Of a stretch of DNA of 64,000 bases, positions 53,526 through 61,048 are shown piece after piece. Numbering within the stretch: the first letter of the stretch is position 1; every line of letters starts with the position of its first letter. Made by a program: the position numbers and the translations under genes. Source of the stretch: Phycisphaerae bacterium (GTDB lineage: Bacteria; Planctomycetota; Phycisphaerae; Phycisphaerales; UBA1924); contig JAUIES010000001.1 in assembly GCA_030429705.1 (NCBI GenBank), forward strand, positions 558,001 to 622,000. Reading direction: 5' to 3'. The notes beneath the pieces were generated by a model that was not told the DNA's origin, did no database searches, and saw only the letters and a list, made by a program, of their open reading frames with translations.

Positions 53526-56267
53526 TTAACCGATCCGGGCGCTGAGCAACTCGCGCGGGCTGCGTTGACCCAGGCGCACAATCGCCGGAACAGCTGCACC
53601 AACACTGAACAGCATGACCACACCGATTCCTGAAGCGATCACCGCGTACTCGGGGCGTACTTCCAACTCAAGCCCGAGCAACATCGCATCGAGTCGCCGA
53701 CCTGCCCATGCGCCTTGCAAACCCATCGCGGTTCCGAGCACACTTGCAGCCACCGCAATCAGGATCGACTCGGCAATCACCAATCGCGTGAGCAACCAGC
53801 GTTGCGCGCCCATGGACCTCAAAACACCGAACTCAAACTGACGGGCTTGTATCCCTGCTGCGACGACATTGGCAACGCCGAAGCATGCGATGAACATGCT
53901 GAGTGCCGCGATCACGCTAAACACGGTCAGGAAAGTGCGCACAATCGACTCAAGTTGTGCACGGATCTGTCGTCCGCTTCCGGCATCGAGCACACCGGCG
54001 CCAAACATTGCGTCACGAATGGTATCGAGTGCTTCCTCGTCACTGATCTCATCCGACAGCTCGATCTGAATCAAAGCGATCGACTCAGTTTGAAACTTCT
54101 CACGCAGATCCTTGCGCGAGCCGAAAACCGCGTGCAGCGATTGATCGACATACTCCTTGCCGACATTGAAGAACTTGCTGACCAGTTCGAGCCCTGGGCT
54201 TGTGACCACACCCACGATGTCAAACGAAAACGATTCACCATTATGTGAACAGGTAAAGATGTCGCCTACGCCGAGACCTTGGGCGATCTGAAACTCGCGT
54301 GCGATGATCACACTTCCGCCCTCGATCAGTTTCTGCTTGCCCGTCTCCGGGTCACCTTCGAGCCATTCCAGTTCTGTCATGGCAAAGAACTCAGCGGGTT
54401 CAAACGCGACAAAGGTCGTCTTGTAACTTTGCAGCGCACGCACACCAAAGGCGTCGGTCTCGACCGGCAAGAGCGTGATGGCGCATGTAGCTTCAACAAA
54501 TGGCAGTGCGTCGAGCCGACTCTGGCTTTCTGGCGAGAGCGCAATCCCGCTGACAAACGCGTCCGGGAACCGAATGCGCTGCACCCAATCATGCAGAAAT
54601 CCTCCGCTGTTGGTCCATATGGCGACAAGGAGAGCGAGCCCCCCCATCATTGCGCCTGCGGTGAATCCATACCGATAAGGGGTCGATCGCACATTGCGAC
54701 CAAGTAACTCCCGAGGCAGGCCGAACAATCGCGATAGGGCAGGTGCACCAACGCGGGCGGTCAACACGACCAGAGGCACGCCGAGCAGGAAGTAACCGAG
54801 GTACATCAACGGCAGACCGACGGTGGCATAACCCCAGAATATCGTCTGGCCGTCTGTCGGAATACCAACGATCGCGGTCATGACCGCCAGGCAGAACAAC
54901 CCGGCAAAAAGCGTCCAACGAATCTGCGATGACTTGACCGGGTCAGCTCGTGCGGACATCGCGGCAAGTGGCGACAGTCTGGTCGATTGCCATGCGGGCC
55001 AGATCGCACCGATCACCCCAGCTGCGACCGCTCCGAGACCAGAGAGCGCCAGCGTCGTCGGCGGGATCGCAAGACCGGTCGGCAGGTGGTCATGAAAGAC
55101 CTGCACCAGTATCCAGGCGATGGCGACACCAAGCGGAATGCCGAGCACCGCCCCCAACCCACCGACGAACAAGCCAACGAACAACTGTGTCCATCCCAAC
55201 TGCATCGGCATCGCGCCGACACACCGAAGGACCGCGAGCGAGCGTCGCTGCTCGGCAAGGCCGGTGTTGAGACCGGTCATTATGATAAATGCTGCCGACA
55301 TGAAGCACAGCACACTGACGAGAACGAAACCGAGTTGGCTTGATGCGACATTTTGCTCAGCGCCGCTGCGCACACGAGCGGTTGTTTGCAACAGAAACCG
55401 TTCGTCGAGTTCCTGTTGGTACTTCTCGACGAACGCATCGGGATCGACACCTTCGGCGAGTTTCATTTCGACAACCGAGACCCGCCCTGGTTGGCCTGCG
55501 ATCGTCCACAGGTCTTCGAGCGAGACCCACGCCTGCGGCCGGCCGCCGAGGGGCGGCGGCATGGTCACGCCCACCACCGTGAATTGCTTGCGCGGGCCGA
55601 ACAACCGAAATGCGGTCACTTCGTCACCCGGCCGCACACCGATGGCAGCGTTGATTTCTTGAGCGTCGTCGTGCGAAGCCTGCTCTGGCACCGCAGGAAT
55701 CGCTCGATCCAGATGCGCCGCTTTGCCGGTGAGAGCCTTGCTGCCCAACGAGAGCAGCCCTTTGCCCGCAGCTCCCCAACTCAATCGCTCTGCGGTGAGC
55801 GCGTCAATGGTAATCTCACCGGGTGCGGTCGGCATGCGCCCCTGAAGCAAACGAAGCCCCGTGTGCGACGCCCCATCTTGATAGCCATGAATGAGCGCAC
55901 TGGCCCGGAGTGACCGTTGCGTGCGTGAAGCACCGATTTCGTTGATTTGCAGTCCGGTCTTGTCAATCGAGAGAGAGATGGTGGCTTGTAATTCGGTTTG
56001 CGACTCGAGCACCTCAGGCCATGCTGCCGCTCGATCGGCATAACCAATCGGAAAGTTGACACCGGTTTCGGATGCGGTCAACCGGACATCGGCGAATCCG
56101 ACCTGCTGACCCATTTGCACTTCGAGAGCCTGATTGGCTGAAGCAATTGCGCACGCCACCGCAGCGATCAGAGCCGCGGAAAGGGCGACAGCCGCGACGA
56201 GCAGGGCGCTACGCCAAGGTCGCGCCGACAAGTTCCTGATAGCAAGTCGAGACACCGCTCGCATCAA
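53526..56267 (-). CDS. FtsX/MacB-type ABC transporter permease
   Basis: A 913-residue permease with the duplicated FtsX arrangement: N-terminal membrane segment (ALLVAAVALSAALIAAVACA), a large periplasmic domain, a first FtsX domain (SLAVLRCVGAMPMQLGWTQL) and a second, C-terminal FtsX domain (QFEFGVLRSMGAQRWLLTRL). This is the design of LolCE/MacB-like systems that move lipoproteins or lipids or expel compounds. Its ATPase is the neighbour; the start of this gene overlaps the end of the ATPase gene by 59 bases, so the two form one operon. The substrate is unknown. The gene ends 30 bases from the convergent DUF1080-SASA gene. Confidence 0.88.
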   Translation of the reverse strand: MMRAVSRLAIRNLSARPWRSALLVAAVALSAALIAAVACAIASANQALEVQMGQQVGFADVRLTASETGVNFPIGYADRAAAWPEVLESQTELQATISLSIDKTGLQINEIGASRTQRSLRASALIHGYQDGASHTGLRLLQGRMPTAPGEITIDALTAERLSWGAAGKGLLSLGSKALTGKAAHLDRAIPAVPEQASHDDAQEINAAIGVRPGDEVTAFRLFGPRKQFTVVGVTMPPPLGGRPQAWVSLEDLWTIAGQPGRVSVVEMKLAEGVDPDAFVEKYQQELDERFLLQTTARVRSGAEQNVASSQLGFVLVSVLCFMSAAFIIMTGLNTGLAEQRRSLAVLRCVGAMPMQLGWTQLFVGLFVGGLGAVLGIPLGVAIAWILVQVFHDHLPTGLAIPPTTLALSGLGAVAAGVIGAIWPAWQSTRLSPLAAMSARADPVKSSQIRWTLFAGLFCLAVMTAIVGIPTDGQTIFWGYATVGLPLMYLGYFLLGVPLVVLTARVGAPALSRLFGLPRELLGRNVRSTPYRYGFTAGAMMGGLALLVAIWTNSGGFLHDWVQRIRFPDAFVSGIALSPESQSRLDALPFVEATCAITLLPVETDAFGVRALQSYKTTFVAFEPAEFFAMTELEWLEGDPETGKQKLIEGGSVIIAREFQIAQGLGVGDIFTCSHNGESFSFDIVGVVTSPGLELVSKFFNVGKEYVDQSLHAVFGSRKDLREKFQTESIALIQIELSDEISDEEALDTIRDAMFGAGVLDAGSGRQIRAQLESIVRTFLTVFSVIAALSMFIACFGVANVVAAGIQARQFEFGVLRSMGAQRWLLTRLVIAESILIAVAASVLGTAMGLQGAWAGRRLDAMLLGLELEVRPEYAVIASGIGVVMLFSVGAAVPAIVRLGQRSPRELLSARIG

Positions 56268-56955
56268 GATCCTCCGTATCCAGTTCGCCCAGGACTGTTC
56301 CGTCGCGAATGACGATCACGCGTCGACAGTGTGCTGCAGCTGCTGGTTCATGGGTCACCATGACCACCGTCGTGTCGTGCTCGCCTGCGACTTGTTCGAG
56401 CAAGGTCCAGAGGCGTTCACTGCTGGCTGAGTCGAGATTACCCGTCGGCTCGTCTGCCAGAATCACGGGGGGGCTGAACACGAGCGCTCGAGCGATGGCA
56501 ACGCGTTGTTGCTCACCGCCGCTGAGTGCTTCGGGTCGGTGGGTTGCCCGGTCGGCCATCCCGAGTTGTTCGAGGAGTTCTGACGATCGTGTCGTGACCC
56601 ATGATCGTTCTTCACCCGCGAGGAGGGCGGGCAGTTCAATGTTTTCACGTGCGGAAAGCGTTGCGATCAAGTTGAACTGCTGGAACACCATGCCGATGCG
56701 TCGCAGTCGAAATCGGGTGGCCTCGGCGTCCGATAATGCCTCAACACGATGCCCATCGATTTCGATCTCACCACTGTTCGGCCGATCAAGCACGCCGAGC
56801 AAATGCAAGAGCGTGCTCTTGCCGCTGCCCGATTGCCCCATGATGCCATAGAACCCGGGCTGATCGATCGTAAACGACACGCCCCGCAGCGCCTCGACCG
56901 ACCGATCGCCGAGTTGATAAGCCTTGCACACATTGTCACAACGAATCACACTCAT
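56209..56955 (-). CDS. LolD/MacB-type ABC transporter ATP-binding protein
   Basis: A 248-residue ATPase: Walker A GQSGSGKST, Q-loop VFQQFNLIATLS, signature LSGGEQQRVAIARAL, Walker B VILADEPTGNLDS and switch His in VMVTHEPAA. The EPTGNLDS form is typical of the LolD/FtsE/MacB group. It drives the FtsX-type permease at 53526-56267; the last 59 bases of this gene overlap that permease's start. A purine-poor leader precedes the ATG at 56955. Confidence 0.92.
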   Translation of the reverse strand: MSVIRCDNVCKAYQLGDRSVEALRGVSFTIDQPGFYGIMGQSGSGKSTLLHLLGVLDRPNSGEIEIDGHRVEALSDAEATRFRLRRIGMVFQQFNLIATLSARENIELPALLAGEERSWVTTRSSELLEQLGMADRATHRPEALSGGEQQRVAIARALVFSPPVILADEPTGNLDSASSERLWTLLEQVAGEHDTTVVMVTHEPAAAAHCRRVIVIRDGTVLGELDTEDLDASGVSTCYQELVGATLA

Positions 56956-57005
56956 GCAGTCAGATGCCCCAGTTCTCTTGGGTTGTAGCGATAATTTGTA
57001 CTTTG

Positions 57006-57383
57006 CTACGACGCGTAGTCGTTGTCATATGTTGCTGCGTCCACGCAGGATTCCAGACCGGACAGATCTGATGCCTTTATTCGCACAAGCCAGTGTTCAT
57101 AGGGGTTTTCATTCAATAAACCCGGGTTCTCTTCGAGAGCAGCGTTGGTCTCGATAATTGTGCCGGAAACAGCGGCATAGACATCACTGGTTGTCTTGAC
57201 CGACTCAACCTCGGCAATGGAATCTCCCGCGCCGACTTCGGTATCTGTTGGTTGAGTCTCGACATAGGTGACATCCGTGAGCGCATCGACAGCGTGCCGG
57301 GTCAGACCGACCGTGACGATGTTGCCATCGGCTTGATGCCATTCGTGGGTCTCGGAATACACGCGATCAGAGGGCGTTGTCAT
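57006..57383 (-). CDS. gcvH: Glycine cleavage system H protein
   Basis: Lipoyl carrier of 125 residues that shuttles the methylamine group of glycine between the P, T and L proteins. The lipoylated Lys is Lys63 in EVESVKTTSDVY. YSETHEWHQADGNIVTVGLT at the start is the family opening, and LLNENPYEHWLVRI the end. The frame is open upstream to 57752, but ATG at 57383 with AAGGAG upstream gives a normal-length protein. No gcvP or gcvT is in the window, so this gene stands alone here. No glycine riboswitch could be seen in its short leader. Confidence 0.94.
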   Translation of the reverse strand: MTTPSDRVYSETHEWHQADGNIVTVGLTRHAVDALTDVTYVETQPTDTEVGAGDSIAEVESVKTTSDVYAAVSGTIIETNAALEENPGLLNENPYEHWLVRIKASDLSGLESCVDAATYDNDYAS

Positions 57384-57468
57384 GGTCTTCGGACTCCTTG
57401 TGGATCGAGAATGTGGAATTTCGCTTCCGATGGTATTCGATCCGGGCTGCCAAAGATGAAAACTCGGC

Positions 57469-57498
57469 TTGACTCGGAGTGGCCTCATCGGGTATCTT
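57469..57498 (+). promoter_or_regulatory. Candidate promoter of a small RNA
   Basis: TTGACT at 57469-57474 and TATCTT at 57493-57498, 18 bases apart, so transcription would begin near 57505. It is in the gap between gcvH (minus) and the TIM-barrel gene (plus), and directs transcription toward the terminator at 57537. Confidence 0.5.
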
Positions 57499-57504
57499 GG
57501 GAAT

Positions 57505-57572
57505 TGTTCGTGATAACAATGGCTTTCTCCCCTCCGGACGGTCGGTGCCTTGTGCCCGACCGTCTCTTTTTT
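57505..57572 (+). ncRNA. Candidate small RNA of about 68 bases
   Basis: Transcript predicted from the promoter at 57469-57498 to an intrinsic terminator. It has a 5' hairpin (TTGTT / AACAA) and a 3' hairpin GACGGTCGG / CCGACCGTC (57537-57564) followed by a T run (57567-57572). A 33-codon frame beginning ATGGCTTTC runs through the hairpin but has no ribosome site. Alternatively this is a leader/attenuator of the TIM-barrel gene at 57642. Confidence 0.4.
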
Positions 57573-57641
57573 GTCCCGCATCGAATTCCACATGGACTCA
57601 AGGTTGGCGTTGGGGCATGAATTGGGTACAGTCCCCACCTC

Positions 57642-58499
57642 ATGCTGCTTACGCTTTGCGCCAGTTCGATTCGATCGTTGATACACAGTGGTCGCGGCGG
57701 AATGCACATTCTTGATGTGCCAACCTTTGCGCGCGACACACTCGGGCTGCATGGCTTGAACATCTCGACCGATCTGCTCAAAGGATCGACGCGAACGGAT
57801 CTTGAAAGCCTCCGCGATCGGGCTGATAAAGCGGCGTGCTCGTGTTTGCTCCTTTCGGAATTAACCCCACTTCCGCTCGCCCAGGAGAACGCCAAGAAAG
57901 CCGAAGAGGGGATCGAACGGGCCCAACGCGTTCTTCGAGCGGCTCAAGCGCTTGGATGCAACTCGGCGTCAATCTCCGTCTCAGGACCAGATAGTGATGA
58001 ACATTTCGATCTGGCTTGTGGACGACTTCGAGAAATTGTGGAAAGTGCTGAGCGGCTGGAGATCAATCTCTTGATTTCCCCAATGGAAGGGCTCACTGCG
58101 TCTGCCGATCGCGTCACAGATCTCATCAAACGCGTCGGGGGGTTTCGGATTGGAACGCTGCCCGACTTTGCTGCGGCCTCGCAGTCAGATGACCCGGTGA
58201 CCTACCTGCGCCGAATCACGCCCTACGCATCGGTCGTGATCGCTTCGACAGAGTCTTTTTCCGAACCTGACGAGACGGAAGCGGCGGATGATGCTCCTCT
58301 CTCAATCGATGATTTGCTTGATGTGCCGGCACCAATCCATGATTCGTGGGATCTTGGACCAATGGTGCAAGCGGTCGTTTCTGTCGGGTTTGATATCACG
58401 CTCGGGCTCAATTACCTGGGTAAAGATGATGCGGTCATGGGATTGATCTCAAGCCGAGATGCCCTTGAAGCGGCGATCGAATCGGCGCTCGACAAGTAG
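57642..58499 (+). CDS. TIM-barrel sugar isomerase-like protein (AP endonuclease 2 superfamily)
   Basis: A 285-residue protein with a TIM-barrel pattern of the xylose-isomerase-like group: GMHILDVPTFARDTLGLHGL at the start, GIERAQRVLRAAQALGCNSA in the middle and INLLISPMEGLTASADRV. The metal-ligand Glu/His set is poorly kept (PMEG has the Glu, but the later His and Asp are not clear), so it may be a divergent or non-catalytic member. Its start is uncertain: ATG at 57642 has no clear ribosome site, and an internal ATG about 20 residues later is possible. The upstream gap holds the candidate small RNA. Confidence 0.6.
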   Translation: MLLTLCASSIRSLIHSGRGGMHILDVPTFARDTLGLHGLNISTDLLKGSTRTDLESLRDRADKAACSCLLLSELTPLPLAQENAKKAEEGIERAQRVLRAAQALGCNSASISVSGPDSDEHFDLACGRLREIVESAERLEINLLISPMEGLTASADRVTDLIKRVGGFRIGTLPDFAAASQSDDPVTYLRRITPYASVVIASTESFSEPDETEAADDAPLSIDDLLDVPAPIHDSWDLGPMVQAVVSVGFDITLGLNYLGKDDAVMGLISSRDALEAAIESALDK

Positions 58500-58579
58500 T
58501 TCATCGTCCGAGCCAACATTGCAGCTGTGTGATAGACTCTCGATGTGGTAGACTCGAACACGCACGCGAGGACCGGGCC

Positions 58580-59326
58580 ATGACGACCGCACACGCCCAG
58601 ATAGCCCGAAACAGACCGGAGTGGCATGTGCCGGTAGATCAAGCGATCATCATCACGATTGATGGCCCGGCTGGGACCGGGAAGTCCACCGTCGCTCGGC
58701 GACTCGCCCAGAGGCTCGGCCTCGATTTCCTCGATACCGGTGCCATGTATCGCGCCGCAACCGCGATTTGCATCGACCACAAGATCGACCCGGACGATAT
58801 CGATGCACTCGTCAAAGTTGTTGAGTCTGCAGATCTGCACTTTGACTGGGCTGCGGACCCGCCCACCATGCTTGCGTGGCTCAAACCCATTGACGAGCGC
58901 ATCCGCGACCACGATGTCAATGACCTTGTCTCGCGAATCGCAGCCATCAGTCGCATACGAGAACACATGGTGCGCAAACAACGGATCATCGCTGCCCAGC
59001 ACCCACGGCTCGTGGCAGAGGGACGCGACCAGGGTTCGGTGGTTTTCCCCGATGCAGAGGTCAAGTTTTATCTCGACGCGACACCCGAAATCCGCGCGAT
59101 GCGACGGGCTGATCAACTGCGCGCCCACGGACGCTCAGTCGACGAAGCACTGATCCTTCGCAATATCAAACAGCGTGATTCGATGGATGCGCAGCGATCT
59201 GATGGGCCTCTCATCTGCCCCGACGATGCTGTTGTCATGGATTCGTCGCATCTGCAGATACCGGAAGTTATCTCTGCTATGGAAACCATTGTTCGCGAAC
59301 GCGTCGATTCGTTGCGAAGCCAATGA
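58580..59326 (+). CDS. cmk: Cytidylate kinase
   Basis: A 248-residue (d)CMP kinase that recycles pyrimidine nucleotides. P-loop GPAGTGKSTVARRLAQRL (29-46), the LDTGAMYRAAT substrate motif, EGRDQGSVVFPDA with the family's RD(I/V)GTVVFP site (Gln for the usual Ile), and RRADQLRAHGRSVDEAL lid residues are all present. Its N-terminus is about 20 residues longer than usual. The start is ATG at 58580. The plsC-like gene follows after six bases, so the two are co-transcribed, as cmk and plsC often are. Confidence 0.92.
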   Translation: MTTAHAQIARNRPEWHVPVDQAIIITIDGPAGTGKSTVARRLAQRLGLDFLDTGAMYRAATAICIDHKIDPDDIDALVKVVESADLHFDWAADPPTMLAWLKPIDERIRDHDVNDLVSRIAAISRIREHMVRKQRIIAAQHPRLVAEGRDQGSVVFPDAEVKFYLDATPEIRAMRRADQLRAHGRSVDEALILRNIKQRDSMDAQRSDGPLICPDDAVVMDSSHLQIPEVISAMETIVRERVDSLRSQ

Positions 59327-59332
59327 TCGATC

Positions 59333-60001
59333 ATGGCTGAGAATACGATTCTTCCACATGCCAGTTGGACGCGATCGATCGCGTACACCGTTTCTCGCGA
59401 GTTGGTGCGATGGGTGTATCGCCTTGGTTTTCGCGGCCGATGGCTGCATCGAACGCGCGTACCCAATACTGGTCCGGTGTTGATCGTCGCGAATCACCAG
59501 TCGTATCTCGATCCGCCGATGATCGGTGCTGGACTCAAGCGGCACTCCGCGTATCTGGGCAGGTCCGGATTGTTCAGCACGCGTTTCATGGCGTTCTTTC
59601 TCAACCTTTACAATGTCGTGCCTGTCAGCGAAGACGGTGGTGACATTGCAGCCATGCGCGCAGTGCTCGGTCTACTCGAACAGGGACACTCGGTTGTGAT
59701 CTTTCCTGAAGGCGCTCGCTGTCTCGACGGCGAGATTGCACCGTTTAAACGCGGCGCAGAACTGATGATCAAAAAAGCAAAATGCCCCGTCGTTCCTGCT
59801 GCTATTGACGGTGCCTATCAAGCCTGGCCCCGGTCGGCAAAGCGACCAAAACTGTTCCGTCACCCGGTGCGCATCATTTATGGCGAGATGATTCCGTACG
59901 AAGCGTTGTTCGATAAGGGAGCGCAACTCGGTGTCACGGAACGACTGGAACAAGAGGTTCGCTCGCTGCATGCTGCATTGCAGAACAAACGAAACACCTG
60001 A
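59333..60001 (+). CDS. plsC: 1-acyl-glycerol-3-phosphate acyltransferase (PlsC family)
   Basis: A 222-residue acyltransferase of phospholipid synthesis that adds the second acyl chain to lysophosphatidate at the inner membrane. The catalytic HxxxxD is in VANHQSYLDPP and the substrate motif is VIFPEGARC. YLGRSGLFSTRFMAFF and VVPAAIDGAYQAWPRS are further family signatures. One short hydrophobic N-terminal segment may associate it with the membrane. It starts six bases after the cmk stop. A neighbouring small ORF on the other strand is a shadow. The next gene, on the minus strand, ends 33 bases downstream. Confidence 0.9.
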   Translation: MAENTILPHASWTRSIAYTVSRELVRWVYRLGFRGRWLHRTRVPNTGPVLIVANHQSYLDPPMIGAGLKRHSAYLGRSGLFSTRFMAFFLNLYNVVPVSEDGGDIAAMRAVLGLLEQGHSVVIFPEGARCLDGEIAPFKRGAELMIKKAKCPVVPAAIDGAYQAWPRSAKRPKLFRHPVRIIYGEMIPYEALFDKGAQLGVTERLEQEVRSLHAALQNKRNT

Positions 60002-60033
60002 GTCGGCGTGCGGGCAAGGTCTATACGGGCTGA

Positions 60034-61014
60034 CTAGACCGATCGCCCTCCGGGTTGCTCTGACAGCATCGCTTTGTCCAACGCCTGGTCTCGCAGAATC
60101 GCGATCATGCTGATCCGCACACGGTTGATCAGCCATGCGTACATCACCAGCGCGATAAGCGGGCCGACCACAATGCACGAACCGAGTACATAAATCAAAG
60201 GCAGCAGCCAAATAAAGGTTCGTGCGCGGGATTCGAGCTCATGGTCGGGAATACGGACTGCAAGCCCTTTGATGTACAGCATCGCGGCGAAGAACATCGT
60301 GGCCCCGGCTGCGACGCTGATGATGCCAATACCGATCGCGACGACCATGATCCCAGCTCCAGGCATCGCCGCTCCGACCGATCCAAAAAAAGGTTGGAGC
60401 ACCACACTTGCAAGGCTGGTCGCGGTCACAACCGTGACTGCGACCCGCACGACCTGTCGGGCGGTCCCCTGTTGTGTCGGCCCGTGGCGTGGATCGTGGG
60501 TGGACAGTTTCCACCACCCAACAAGCCCGACAATGCTGAACGCAACGCCGACGAGTCCGAAGAGCGTCTGCACAAGCGTGATCCACGACATTGCCGGCAT
60601 CGCGGCGGGTGCAGCCCCACCTGCTGCGGAAACGCCGATGTAGGCTGCAAAACCCAGGGCTGCGATCAGTCCGATGATCTGCATCGAAAACGACGCGACG
60701 AGTGAGACGAGCACAAGCGTCGCCCCGCGTCGAAGCGACTCGACATACTGCGGACCCGCATCACGCAGCAGATCCCCAGCCAACGATTGCCGAACAGAAA
60801 GCCCGCACTCAGGACATTGGCCGTTGAACGGCAAGCCTTCGAGTGCGTAGCCGCAGCCGCCGCACCAGTACCCGGTCTCGACCGTGCCAGACTGGGATGG
60901 ACTCGGCGGCGGACCTGAAATCAGATCGTCGTTGTGACCCTCAACCGAATCGGCAGCATGCTCAGCATCTTGCCCTCGATCGGGCGAATCAGGTTCAAGG
61001 TCGTAGGGATCCAT
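60034..61014 (-). CDS. Multi-pass membrane protein with N-terminal zinc ribbon
   Basis: A 326-residue protein: an acidic disordered start, a zinc ribbon YWCGGCGYALEGL...CPECGL (four Cys, about residues 49-71), then about six membrane helices (VLVSLVASFSMQIIGLIAAL, ITLVQTLFGLVGVAFSIVGL, IMVVAIGIGIISVAAGATMF and IYVLGSCIVVGPLIALVMYA are clear). The pattern resembles the small-zinc-ribbon membrane proteins common in planctomycetes. The function is unknown. The ATG at 61014 follows acnA's stop side by 34 bases on the same strand, so it may be in a tail position of that transcript. Confidence 0.7.
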   Translation of the reverse strand: MDPYDLEPDSPDRGQDAEHAADSVEGHNDDLISGPPPSPSQSGTVETGYWCGGCGYALEGLPFNGQCPECGLSVRQSLAGDLLRDAGPQYVESLRRGATLVLVSLVASFSMQIIGLIAALGFAAYIGVSAAGGAAPAAMPAMSWITLVQTLFGLVGVAFSIVGLVGWWKLSTHDPRHGPTQQGTARQVVRVAVTVVTATSLASVVLQPFFGSVGAAMPGAGIMVVAIGIGIISVAAGATMFFAAMLYIKGLAVRIPDHELESRARTFIWLLPLIYVLGSCIVVGPLIALVMYAWLINRVRISMIAILRDQALDKAMLSEQPGGRSV

Positions 61015-61048
61015 TCTGGTCAGATTATCGCAAATCGAGTGCGACCGC

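Noticed and set aside
57384-57468. Glycine riboswitch upstream of gcvH
   Set aside because: Only a short leader precedes the start and no tandem aptamer-like stems were seen.
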